A DNA stretch of 64,000 nucleotides from Punica granatum (taxonomy: Eukaryota; Streptophyta; Magnoliopsida; Myrtales; Lythraceae): assembly GCF_007655135.1 (NCBI RefSeq), contig NC_045129.1, positions 22,480,274 to 22,544,273 of the forward strand. The letters are read 5' to 3'. The translations under genes and the position numbers were made by a program. How positions within the stretch are numbered: position 1 is the first letter of the stretch; the number at the start of each line of letters is the position of its first letter. The notes under the pieces were generated by a model. It had not been told where the DNA came from, made no database searches, and was given only the letters and a program-made list of their open reading frames with translations. This document shows positions 1-9,339 of this stretch, in pieces.

Positions 1-711
1 CGTGTCATTTGCCCTTGCAAGCGTTACATGTGAATTTCCCCTGTTGTCTAGGAAAAGAAAATGTCAAATTGCCTAGTGAATAGGGAGCCGAGGTTGCCCC
101 GGTGTGAATGTTGATCGGGGATGCCCCGATCTTCATTTTGTGGAAGTGGCATGTGGCAGGCTCCTTGTGTGATGTCTCCGATCATCTCTTGCTGTTCTTT
201 GCAGTACGTGCCTCTTGGAGGGTGCACACTGCTGAAGTCACTGGATGTTCAAGGAAGACGGTTGCATAAATGCTCAGTGATTCGTTCGATTGTCCTCGTC
301 TTCGACTTCATAGGGGGTACTTCATCGTCGAACACCTCCCTCGTCAAAGTATAAGGAAAAAGTCCGAGACAAATTCTCGGGGAAGCGTGAACTCGCGCAT
401 CGCTCTTCGCCCGTGGTCAATGTGCCCCTGTGAAGGATGACAAAGAAGACAATGCATTAGGCGATTATGCGGGGGGATATGTGGTAAGAAATATGGGGTG
501 GATCCATGGGAAAATCCCGTTTGTCCCACACGTGACCCATGGGGTGTCGTGTGTGGATGACATTTGTTTCCAGGAATCTAGTCATCACCACTCTGGAGTG
601 GTTAGACCATGACTGAGGTCACATAAGCATGTTTTCCCTAATTGCGAGTAGGCATGCGCAGCCGTCCTAGGGAAGGCTCGAGGAGCCGGGTCCCACGAGG
701 ACAGGTGAGTC
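1..711. other. Unassigned sequence left of A1
   Basis: No recognisable coding domain, LTR end or primer binding site was found. The segment is richer in G and C than the A-family DNA beside it. It contains a perfect hairpin at 113-131 (8-bp arms, 3-nt loop) and an imperfect one at about 527-553. Open frames of 60-77 codons show no family resemblance. Similarity to the A-type gag starts abruptly at 712, so this is the flank of a deletion or insertion breakpoint. It may be part of another LTR element that is not otherwise represented here. Confidence 0.4.
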
Positions 712-1312
712 GAACAAATCGCTTCCTCATCACCCTTTTCATTTCCTCCCACGTATCTATAGGTGGCTCTCTATTTCTTCGCCTATTTATCATCAATTGA
801 TCCCACCAAACAATTGCATAATCCGAGAATTCAATTGCTGCCAATTTGACTTTCTTCAGCTCGGAATAACTATAACAATCAAATACAAACTCCACATTTT
901 TCTCCCACTCAAGGTATGCTTCAGGATCACTCTTTCCTTGGAACGATGGGATTTTCATCTTAATACTACCCAAGTTATTATCTTCCCGATTCCTATCTTC
1001 TCTAAACCGCCCTCCATGTCTCCTATTACTAACAACCGAATCTCGATCATCTTCATCGAAACCAGCCCCATAAATCTCTTCATCTTCAACCCTCACTTCC
1101 CTTGGTTGAACTCTTTCCCTCCTACGTGCATTAGGAGCATTTTGTGGCTGCTCCACACGTTTATTCTCCATCAGATCTATCCGTTCATGAACCTGCTCAA
1201 ACTCCAACCTCATCACACGCCTCATCTCACTCATCATGGCCTCTATAAGTATTTTCGAATCAGTCAATTCCGTAGCACCTTCGGGAATACTCTTAGAACT
1301 GTTGTGAGACAT
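712..1312 (-). pseudogene. A1 Gag, N-terminal part (CRM-like Ty3/gypsy)
   Basis: Gag forms the virus-like particle of the retrotransposon. The minus-strand frame starts at the ATG at 1312, which lies about 660 nt inside the 5' LTR and is the same start as in A2 (28551). It covers the N-terminal region, an acidic/basic linker and the first part of the Gag core, with the segment [18 protein letters not shown], and stops making sense at 712. Capsid C-terminus, zinc knuckle and all of pol are missing. The last 24 codons of the open frame (down to 638) are flanking sequence. It is a broken 5' end of an A element whose leader, PBS and 5' LTR follow to the right. Confidence 0.88.
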
Positions 1313-1972
1313 GATTGCTGCGAAATAAAGTTAGAAAGAAAGGACCTCGTAATTCTCTCCCTTACGTGTTTACACTCAAGAATGTGAATCACTCTACACT
1401 CGTGTTTTCACTCAAACAAACGTGGCTTTTAACCCTCTAATGTTCTCACCACTCCTGCCTTTTTCCACTCAATAATTCTCTTTCAGATCTCTTTAAACTA
1501 AACGAACAATTCTCCAAAATTTCCAACAGCAATTCACCAAGAACTTACCAAGGAAAATTAATGGTCGAAGGAAATTTAAGGAAGAAAGGAAACAAGAGAG
1601 AAGGCAACTACTATGAAGGATTAAATAAACCAGAATGTTATATGAAATTATGGGATCAGAATCAATGCAGATTACAAAGAACGAGAAATAACAACTTTAG
1701 AATGGTCTGATGTAAAGAATTTGGATCAAATTGACAATGATGTCTTATTTCTTTTCTTTCGATCCTTTTTTTCAGCTCTGTATTTTTTTTGGCCGATTTT
1801 TTTCTTTTTTTTTTCAGCTCTATTTTTTTCAGCTGTGTCTTTTTTTTTGGCCAAAATTTTTTTTTCAGCTCTTTTTTTTTCTGCTAACAATCCACAAAGA
1901 ACAAACTCGATGAAGCGGAACTTAGCAAATTGAAACAAAAAAGGATAGGATAAACCCGAATTGGAGCCTGAT
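1313..1972 (-). other. A1 untranslated leader
   Basis: This lies between PBS and gag ATG and is nearly identical to the A2 leader (28552-29199). The PBS-proximal part (about 1765-1885) is a low-complexity tract, A-rich on the element strand, with repeated GAGCTG and GGCC islands. The gag-proximal part (about 1335-1470) carries the leader block shared with families B, C and G. No gene is expected in it. Confidence 0.8.
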
Positions 1973-1984
1973 GCTCTGATACCA
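1973..1984 (-). promoter_or_regulatory. A1 primer binding site (tRNA-iMet)
   Basis: On the minus strand this reads TGGTATCAGAGC, complementary to the 3' end of plant initiator tRNA-Met. It lies 2 nt inside the LTR end and fixes the orientation of A1 as minus. Confidence 0.92.
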
Positions 1985-1986
1985 AA

Positions 1987-2747
1987 TGATGCGATTCTCG
2001 CCAAGAATGACGAGACCCGACAACTAAAGGAATCCAAGATCGTTCCACGATCAGATTTGAGTGACAAACCTTCGACCTATTGTTTACGACAAAAACAAGA
2101 ACCTCGGTATAACTGACCTCAACCCGTTGTTTAATGCGAAACAAGAACCTTGGTATATAGGAAGACGCCACAAACGGTGATGGAAAGCCGTTTGATAAGT
2201 CGATGATGAACGCCACGGAAACTTCCGATAAGTTCGATTAGTTCTTCAAGAACCAAAGAGAATACTCTCACAATTTTCTGAATGTTCCTCTTAAAAATTG
2301 ACTAAGATGAATATATATAGACATAAAGTAATCCTAATCTGGCCATATCTCCTCCTAAAGATAAGGAAATTAAAACCTAGAATATCGATAGAGATATGAC
2401 ATAATCTATAAAGATATGAAATCTAAATATCCCTAGAATATCTCTATGAGATTTAAACTTTAAACAAATCTGATGATATCTTCTCTTGATCATCAAATAT
2501 TCTAGAAGCTTCCTTAAACACTTGTTGAATTTAGCCTTGTCCAGAATCTTCTATAACTTGAATAATGTTGATGGATCTTTGTGGTTCACGTGATTCATGT
2601 CCAATGGGCCTCCACGAATTTGATTGAGCCCAAACCTCTTGAATCAGGCCGTTGAGTTCATCTTTAAACTTCTTTGCTCATGCTCGCGTAATCGGTCCAA
2701 TTGGAACTTGAACTGGATCTCTTGAAGTCGTGCTACGATTTGCATCA
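1987..2747 (-). repeat. A1 5' LTR
   Basis: 761-bp LTR with TGATGC/GCATCA ends, adjacent to the PBS. It carries one copy of the 44-bp repeat found in multiple copies elsewhere, and a TATA-like tract near 2311-2320 on the minus strand. Its right end abuts another A LTR at an internal position, so A1 seems to have inserted into an older A LTR. Confidence 0.9.
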
Positions 2748-3584
2748 TAAAGGAACCCAAGATCGTTCCACAATCATATTTGATTAACGAACCTCAACCC
2801 GTTGTTTACAACATAAACAAGAACCTTGGTATAACTGACCTCAACCCGTTGTTTAATGCGAAACAAGAACCTCGGTATATAGGAAGACGCCACAAACGGT
2901 GATGGAAAGTCGTTTGATAAGTCGATGAAGACGCCACAAACGGTGGTGGAAAGCCGTTTGATAAGTCGTTGAAGACGCCACAAACGGTGGTGGAAAGCCG
3001 TTTGATAAGTTGATGAAGACGCCACAAACGGTGGTGGAAAGCCGTTTGATAAGTCGTTGATGAACGCCACGGAAACTTCCGATAAGTTCGAATTAGTTCT
3101 TCAAGAACCAAAGAGAATGCTCTCACAATTTTCTGAATGTTCCCTCTATTAAAAATTGACTAAGATGAATATATATAGACATAAACTAATCCTAATCTAG
3201 CCATATCTCCTCCTAAAGATAAGGAAATTAAAACCTAGAATATCGACAGAGATATGACATAATCTATAAAGATATGAAATCTAAATACCCCTAGAATATC
3301 TCTATGAGATTTAAACTTTAAACAAATCTGATGATATCTTCTCTTGATCATCAAATATTTTAGAAGCTTCCTCAAACACTTGCTGAATTTAACCTTGTCC
3401 GGAATCTTCTATAACTTGAATCATGTTGATGGATTTTTGTTGATCACGTGGTTTATTTGCTTGAGCCCAAACCTCTTGAATCAGGCCGTTGAGTTCATCT
3501 TTAAACTTCTTTGCTCGTGCTCGCGTAATTGGTCCAATTGGAACTTGAACTGGATCCCTTGAAGTCGTGCTACGATTTGCATCA
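2748..3584 (-). repeat. Older A LTR, missing about 40 bp at its U5 end
   Basis: The sequence continues an A LTR from about position 41 counted from the U5 end to the outer end GCATCA at 3584. Family D sequence follows directly. It has no PBS of its own on the left because A1 interrupts it. It is the target of A1 and is itself an insertion into D. The first about 195 bp at its right end carry the U3-encoded tail frame on the minus strand. Confidence 0.82.
2883..3058 (-). repeat. 44-bp minisatellite inside an A LTR, 4 units
   Basis: Four head-to-tail 44-bp units start at 2883, 2927, 2971 and 3015. Each holds AAACGG and CCGTTT as inverted arms separated by about 10 nt. Other A LTRs in the window have one unit (A1, A2 3' LTR) or two (A2 5' LTR, A3, A4), which explains LTR lengths near 761-766 versus 809-810 bp. 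Confidence 0.9.
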
Positions 3585-4252
3585 ATGAAGTTGGCGCTCA
3601 TAGGCCTCAAGCTGAGGCGACAAAGGGAATGGAAAAGCACACTAATCCGCAACGCCCTGTTCGGAGCCGAGACATCAAGTGTTTCAAATGTCTTGGATTC
3701 AGACACATAGCTTCCGAATGTCCAAATCGGCGAGTGATGACCATCCAGAGCACTTAAGAGAATGCGAGTGAAGATGAAGGGGTGGATGAGGAAGTTTCTG
3801 GAGGTGCGTAGGGAGAGAATGTAGAGTTTGCCGATGAGGGCGAGATGCTCATGATTCGTCGAGTCTTGAGTTCTGAAGCAAAGCTGGAAGAAGAACAGCG
3901 GGAGAATCTCTTCCGAACTCGGTGCACCATCCAAAATAAGGTGTGTGGGATTATTATTAACAGTGGGAGTTGCACTAATGTTGCTTCTACTACCTTGGTG
4001 GAAAAGCTGAATTTGGCTACTACGAAGCATCCATGCCCCCATAAGTTGAGATGGCTGAATGACCAAGGCGAGGTACGAGTCACTCAGCAAGTTTGTATTC
4101 CAATGAGTGCAAGCCATCTTCTGTTGGGAAGACCGTGGCAGTACGATTGGTGGGCTTTGCACGATGGATACAAGAACACTTATTCATTCACCAAAGATGG
4201 GAAGAGCATTGTCCTATCACCGCTCAGTCCACAGCAAGTGCAGAAGGACTAG
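3585..4252 (+). pseudogene. Family D Gag zinc knuckle and protease remnant
   Basis: This is the left-truncated start of a plus-strand CRM-like polyprotein, read in the frame that begins with codon 3587. A CCHC zinc knuckle (CFKCLGFRHIASEC) is visible at about 3680-3721, followed by stops after the knuckle and in the acidic linker. The aspartic protease core is present but altered. The usual IIDGGSC is INSGSC, so the catalytic Asp is Asn (codon 3959-3961). About 17 residues before PMSASHLLLGRPW are missing. Gag N-terminus, leader and 5' LTR of D are absent because A-family insertions occupy the left side. The protein would be inactive. Confidence 0.85.
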
Positions 4253-5443
4253 AGTCCGAGTACCAATGGCTCGAAGAAAGAAAGCTTGGTGATGACTCTT
4301 GGGGAGCTGGAGAGGACTTTGTTGAACTTCAACTTAGTTCTCATTCTGTTCATGAAGGAAGCCACACCTGAAGAGCAGGTTTCTCTTCCGCCTCGGTTCA
4401 TGGCTCTCTTAAAGGAGTTCGTTGATGTATTTCCTGAGGAGTTGCCGGAAGGGTTGCCTCCGATTAGGGGGATTGAGCATCAAATTGATCTCGTTCCTAG
4501 AGCGGCTTTGCCTAATCGACCGGCATATCGTTGCAATCCGAATGAGGCGAAGGAGCTGCAACGGCAAGTGAATGAATTGCTTGAGAAGGGTTATGTACGG
4601 GAGTCCATGAGCCCATGTTCTGTACCAGCTCTTTTGGTGCCCAAGAAGGATGGATCCATGAGAATGTGCGTCGACAGTCGGGCCATCAACAAGATTACGG
4701 TAAAATATCGTTATCCCATTCCTCGACAAGATGATATGCTTGACGAGTTGAATGGTTCGATGGTGTTTTCAAAGATCGATCTAAAAAGTGGATATCATCA
4801 AATCCGCATGAAGGAGGGAGATGAGTGGAAGACAGCCTTCAAGACCAAACATGGTCTATATGAGTGGATGGTTATGCCGTTCGGACTGTCCAATGCTCCT
4901 AGCACATTTATGAGGCTGATGAACCATGTCTTGCGGGAATTCATTGGCCATTTTGTTGTTGTTTACTTTGACGACATTTTGGTCTATGGCAAGACCCTTG
5001 AGGAGCATGCTGAGCATCTTAGGAGAGTTTTCGAAATTCTAAGATGAGAGAAGTTATATAGCAATATGAAGAAGTGTCGATTCTGCTAGGACAAAGTCGT
5101 CTTTCTTGGCTTTGTTATCTCTCAGCAGGGCGTCGAGGTGGCCGAAGAAAAGGTCAAGGCCATTCGAGAATGGCCCACTCCCACGACCGCATCCGAGGTG
5201 AGGAGTTTCCATGGCTTGGCATCCTTTTATAGGAGATTTGTAAAGAATTTCAGCACTATACTTACTCCATTAACTGAATGTATGAAGAAGGGTACTGAGT
5301 TTAAGTGGAGTGAATCAGCCCAACGAAGTTTATAGATCATCAAGGAGAAGCTGTGTGCAGCTCCTATCTTAGCCCTACCTGACTTCTCCAAGACGTTTGA
5401 AATCGAATGTGATGCATCAGGAGTTGGGGTTGGAGCTGTTCTT
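4253..5443 (+). pseudogene. Family D reverse transcriptase
   Basis: RT copies the element RNA into DNA. The same reading frame as the protease remnant continues after a stop at 4250. Landmarks are [53 protein letters not shown] and the catalytic YFDDIL at about 4964-4981. Point stops follow at 5045 (TGA for CGA), 5087 (TAG) and 5333 (TAG), with no frameshift, so this is simple decay of a once continuous gag-pro-pol frame. The region from about 5340 passes into RNase H. I see no programmed frameshift signal. Confidence 0.93.
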
Positions 5444-6946
5444 ATGCAAGACAAATGCCAAATAGCATATTTCAGTGAGAAGCTAAGCGGTGCGAGTCTG
5501 AACTACTCGACGTACGATAAGGAGTTTTATGCTTTGATCCGGGCTCTTGAGACGTGGGAACACTACTTAGTCCCCAAGGAGTTTGTCATTCACACCGATC
5601 ACGAGTCCCTAAAGTATTTGAAGGGACAAAATAAGCTGAATCGAAGGCATGCCAAATGGGTGGAATACGTGGAGATATTTCCTTATGTCATCAAGTACAA
5701 ACAAGGAAATATTAATGTCGTGGCCGATGCCCTATCTCGAAGGTATGCATTGATTTCACTCATGAATGCTAAGTTGCTGGGGTTTGAGCTGATTAAGAGT
5801 CAGTATGTGGATGATCCCTATTTTTCTCCAATTCGTTTGGCTTGCAATAAGGGCGTTGTTGATGGGTATTATCAGCATGATGGATACTTGTATAAGCTTG
5901 GCAAGCTTTGTATTCCGAGTGGATCCGTTCGTGAGTTACTAGTGCGAGAGGCTCATGCTGGGGGTTTAGCCGGGCATTTCGGAGAGAAGAAGACTCTTCA
6001 GATGATCAAGGAGCATTTCTACTGGCCAAAAATGATTCGGGACGTGCAACGGATTATTGAACGATGTATTACTTGCAAGAAGGCAAAAAGTAAGGAGGCT
6101 CCCCATGGCCTATATATGCCTATGCCAGTACCGAACCAGCCATGGATTGATCTGAGTATGGATTTCGTACTTGGCTTACCAAGGACTCAGAGGGGCAAAG
6201 ACTCGATTCTGGTAGTGGTTGATCGCTTCTCTAAGATGGCTCATTTCATTCCATGTCACAAGTCCGATGATGCTACCCATGTTGCTGATTTGTTCTTCAA
6301 AGAAGTGGTGAGGATGCATGGTATTCCTATGAGCATTGTGTCTGATCGGGACCCTAAGTTCCTAAGTTACTTTTGGAAGACCTTATGGGTGAAGCTTGGC
6401 ACTAAATTGCTATTCAGTACGGCATGTCATCCGCAAACTGATGGTCAAACAGAAGTGGTAAATCGTACTCTCTCCTCTTTGATTCGAGCTGCTGTAAATA
6501 AAAACTTGAAGAGTTGGGATACTTGCCTCGCACTGGTTGAATTCTCTTATAATCGAAGCATCCATAGCACTACTAGGAAGACTCCTTTCGAAGTGGTTTA
6601 TGGCTTCAATCCTATTACACCCCTTGATTTGGCACCCTTACCAACCAGTTCAAGATTGTGTTTCGATGGCAAGAAACGGGCGGAGCAGATCAAAGCTTTG
6701 CATGAGCAAGTGAAGAAGCAAATTGAGAAGAAGAACGCAGCATATGCTCAGGGCGCGAACAAAGGAAGGAAGCAAGTTCATTTCAATCCAGGTGATCTTG
6801 TTTGGATTCACCTTCGTAAGGAGAGGTTTCCAAGTAAGAGAAAGAGTAAGCTGAGGGTCCATTTCTTGTCAAGGAGAAGGTTAATGACAATGCCTACAAG
6901 ATTGAGTTGCCCGATGATTATAATGTTTCAGCGACCTTCAATGTGA
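5444..6946 (+). pseudogene. Family D RNase H and integrase
   Basis: A 500-codon open stretch in frame with the RT. It holds most of RNase H ([38 protein letters not shown] near 5720-5740). The integrase follows: a zinc-binding HHCC region (H..H then CITCKKAKS near 6065-6090) and a catalytic core with [15 protein letters not shown] and GQTEVVNR, so the D, D and E residues are present. A C-terminal [14 protein letters not shown] segment follows. A small deletion near 6850-6860 shifts the frame, so the last codons of this frame are spurious and the true C-terminus continues in the next frame. It is the best preserved integrase core of the plus-strand copies. Confidence 0.93.
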
Positions 6947-7173
6947 GGGACCTATCTCCGTATTTTGAAGATGAAGAAGATATGGATTTGAGGGCAAATC
7001 CTTCCAAACCGGGAGGGGATGATGTGCCCAAGAATGCAGTCCAGGACGAGGCCAGATCTAGTTCGGGTCCTATCACGCGTTCCATGGCCAAGAAGCTTGC
7101 AGCAACTCTCCCCGGGCCTTTTACCTTACTTAAGTGCTTGGAAATAGGAGACGAGGAGTCCAGCCCAAAGTGA
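6907..7173 (+). pseudogene. Family D polyprotein C-terminus reading into the 3' LTR
   Basis: After the frameshift the integrase tail resumes ([19 protein letters not shown]), then an acidic stretch. It crosses the purine tract (about 7008-7019) and runs about 51 codons into the 3' LTR, where it has the motif GPITRSMAKKL before a stop at 7171-7173. A comparable U3-encoded tail with PITRAxAK occurs in families A, C and G, and a related form in B. The tail function is unknown. In CRM elements the integrase C-terminus is known to overlap the LTR and is a suspected chromatin-targeting region. Confidence 0.82.
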
Positions 7174-7651
7174 TGGCCCATATTTTTAAAAGACTTCAGC
7201 TGTTACGAGAAGATAATATTTCCATGATATATTTTCCTTTAATTAGATATTATTTCCTATAGTAGCTTGAGTCAGCAATCTTAAGTTTCCTATTTCAAAT
7301 TATTATATTACTCTATTTTAGGAAAGTAATATAGAGGATATTGGATATCAGTTTCCTATTTTAGAGTCAAGGGGGGTGTCTTCCCTCTATATAAATATGC
7401 ACTTTATTGTAAAGAGAGGAAGATAGACTTTGATGAATATTTGAATGAAATTGCCTAGAGCGTTTCCTTTATTTTCTTATCTTAACAAGTCCCTTGTTTA
7501 GTGGCGAAAACCCGATTCTTATCGTTCTTCCTTGAGCGTGGCGAATCAACCCGACTTTTCTTACTCGTGGCGAGTCATCTTATCGAGTGAGTTCTGTTGG
7601 TTCTACCATCCACCCTTCTTTCTTACCCAGTTCTGGTTCGTGAGCTTATCA
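7020..7651 (+). repeat. Family D 3' LTR
   Basis: It starts TGATGTGCCC directly after the purine-rich tract ending GGGAGGGGA and ends TTATCA at 7651, where E gag begins. Length is about 632 bp. The 5' partner is not in the window, so both ends are inferred from the TGATG/ATCA pattern and the change of sequence. Confidence 0.78.
7388..7396 (+). promoter_or_regulatory. TATA box of the D LTR
   Basis: TATATAAAT in a GC-neutral context about 255 bp before the LTR end, a position comparable with the TATA boxes of LTRs C, B and G. Confidence 0.6.
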
Positions 7652-7859
7652 ATGAAGCTTGCAGCGGTAGAATTCACTGATTATGCCATCGTTTGGTGGG
7701 ACAAATTGGTTAAGGAAAGAAGAAGGAACCATGAAAGGCCTATTGAGACCTGGGGGGAGATGAAGACTGTCATGCGGAGGCGATTTGTTCCCTCGTATTA
7801 CTATCGGGAATTGCATTTAAAATTGCAAAGTCTAAGGCAAGGGACGAGGAGCGTGGAAG
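7652..7859 (+). pseudogene. E Gag core, left part (split by element C)
   Basis: A C-like Gag fragment reads [18 protein letters not shown] and on to LHLKLQSLRQGTRSVE. It is cut at its left by the D LTR and at its right by element C. It resumes after C at 14308 with DYHKEMEIALIRANIEEDEE. The five bases GGAAG at 7855-7859 are duplicated at 14308-14312, the target duplication of C. E is therefore older than C, and probably than D. Confidence 0.88.
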
Positions 7860-8336
7860 TGATACGACTCGGGGTCAAACCGACGAGCTTAGGTCGGAAG
7901 GACTTCGTGATGAGGATCGTGGGCACGATGATGGGGCTGAAGCACACGAGCTCAGAAGTGGGATTCGTGAAGAGGGAGCTGATGCACAAGATCTCGGAGG
8001 CTTACATGTTCCGAGTGGACTAATCACACGAGCGAAGGCAAGAAAAATCCAGCAAGCTGTGGAGAGCTCATTTGCGGGTTTTTTGGGCCAAGAGGAGACT
8101 AATTCGAATTGGTCCCTAAAGGGCCTTACCCAATTAACTTGTCCTGAGATGATCAATAGCCCATCCAAGATTAGAGTAGACGCATAAGGAAAGCCAAGAG
8201 ATGCTGAAGAAGGAATAAAAAGACTGCCAAATATTCTAGGGGGGCCTTTATTTAGTTTCTTCTATTAATTCCGGTTTTTAGGAAACTAAAGATATTCCAG
8301 TTGCCAAGTTTATTAGTTTCCAGATTCTCCTAGGCT

Positions 8337-8345
8337 TATATAAAG
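8337..8345 (+). promoter_or_regulatory. TATA box of C 5' LTR
   Basis: TATATAAAG about 312 bp before the LTR end. The identical motif is at 13994 in the 3' LTR and at 62567 in the G2 LTR. The start of the genomic RNA is expected about 30 nt downstream. Confidence 0.72.
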
Positions 8346-8466
8346 GAGGCTGAATAGCTGATTAGAGGGACTTTCAGACTACGCTAGTGAGAATTTTCCT
8401 CTAAGTTGTTCTTCGGCAACCTTCCTTGATTGTAAGCTTGGATGCTTGTAATTCTCGGCTATTTAT

Positions 8467-8560
8467 AATATTGGTTCTTGGTTTTCTATAACCATCGGGT
8501 CAATATTCCCTTCCTTTATAATATTGGTTCTTGGTTTTCTATAACCATCAGGTCAGTATT
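8467..8560 (+). repeat. Twin hairpin repeat in C U5
   Basis: Two tandem units each fold as an outer stem AATATTG/CAATATT (8467-8473 with 8501-8507; second unit 8520-8526 with 8554-8560, one T.G wobble). The inner stem is TGGTT/AACCA (8479-8483 with 8490-8494). The same architecture with different bases is found in the LTRs of B, G and A at the same distance (about 90 nt) from the LTR end. Confidence 0.75.
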
Positions 8561-8651
8561 CCATCCCTCTTAATCTCTATTGGCGATTCGGGTTTGATTT
8601 CTAGTCTTTGTTGTTGGGTCTTGCGGCAGGTCTCGTGGGGCTCGCATCATT

Positions 8652-8663
8652 TGGTATCAGAGC
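8652..8663 (+). promoter_or_regulatory. C primer binding site (tRNA-iMet)
   Basis: TGGTATCAGAGC, 2 nt after the LTR end, perfectly complementary to the initiator tRNA-Met 3' end as in the other CRM-like elements here. Confidence 0.94.
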
Positions 8664-9339
8664 CTAAGCTCCAAATCGAGGTTTCTTTTTCTTCATTCTA
8701 GAATCTTTAGATATAGCTTTCATTTCTATCCTTTCCATTAATCTTGTCTGATCTGTTCTTAGCTATCTAAATCGTCAAAAAAAAGGAAAAAGAAAAAAAA
8801 AAGAAGAAAGAAAAAATGCGAAAAAAAGGAAAAAAAAAAGAAAAAAAGAAGAAAGTAAAAAGTGCAAAAAAAAAAGAAAAAAGGAGGTATCATTGGGTGT
8901 TGTTCGTAGCACCATTTGCTGTCTTCATGGGCGAAGAATTTATTGCACAATTTGTTGTCTTTGTGTTCTAATCGTCTTGGCGTTAAGTTGACCTATCATT
9001 GTAGCTCTTCCGTACTCAGTATCTTCTATCAATCCATAAACTACGTCGTTGGGTCAGATTGTGTCATATCATTTTCTTTGGATCAAAATATAGTTTTTTT
9101 TTTCGGGATCTAATATTATAAGTTGTTCGGGTTGAACTCGTTTTCCGCTTTGCGATCGGATTGATTAGTTGCCCTAGAACTTTGAAGAGGAAATTAAGAG
9201 AGGAAAAAGGCAAGAGTGTGTGAGAACATCAGAGGATAAAAGCCTATTTTGAGTGAAAACACGAGTGTTTTGAGTGGCATCTTGCTGAGTGTAAACACGT
9301 GAGGGAGCGCGTGAGGATCCTATAATTGCATATTTTATC
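8664..9339 (+). other. C untranslated leader
   Basis: About 675 nt between PBS and gag. An A-rich low-complexity tract occupies about 8776-8885. The gag-proximal part (9209-9320) is the leader block shared with families A, B and G: GGCAAGAG, a TAAAAGCC motif, then GTGAAAACACGAGTG and GTGTAAACACGTGAG. No coding region is seen. Confidence 0.85.
9209..9320 (+). promoter_or_regulatory. C leader block, candidate RNA packaging signal
   Basis: The block ends about 20 nt before the gag ATG at 9340. The order GGCAAGAG, AGAGGATAAAAGCC, GTGAAAACACGAGTG, GTAAACACGTGAG is conserved in four LTR families whose U3 regions are otherwise different. The position downstream of the PBS suits packaging or dimerisation. 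That role is inferred. Confidence 0.5.

Larger units (their letters stand above)
7860..8649 (+). repeat. C 5' LTR
   Basis: TGATACGACT to CGCATCA, 790 bp, the same length as its 3' partner. U3 holds an open tail frame with the PITRAKAR-type motif (here partly mutated), then a TATA box at 8337, then a duplicated about 50-bp hairpin segment at 8467-8560. Confidence 0.95.

Noticed and set aside
797..1387. 196-codon plus-strand open frame
   Set aside because: Shadow of the minus-strand A1 Gag; the same shadow appears opposite A2 gag.
1721..2067. Phe-rich or Lys-rich frames near the PBS of A1 (and similar at 8759, 29041, 53656)
   Set aside because: Translations of the homopolymer tract in the leader; length changes between copies.
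3389..4162. 257-codon minus-strand open frame
   Set aside because: Antisense to D gag/protease, running into the U3 tail frame of an A LTR; two unrelated pieces joined by an insertion boundary.
7532..8023. 163-codon frame spanning D LTR, E gag and C LTR
   Set aside because: Only the middle 70 codons are Gag; the ends belong to two unrelated LTRs.
8652..8663. Repeated TGGTATCAGAGC strings as tRNA gene remnants
   Set aside because: Each copy lies 2-4 nt after an LTR end; they are primer binding sites, with no cloverleaf sequence around them.
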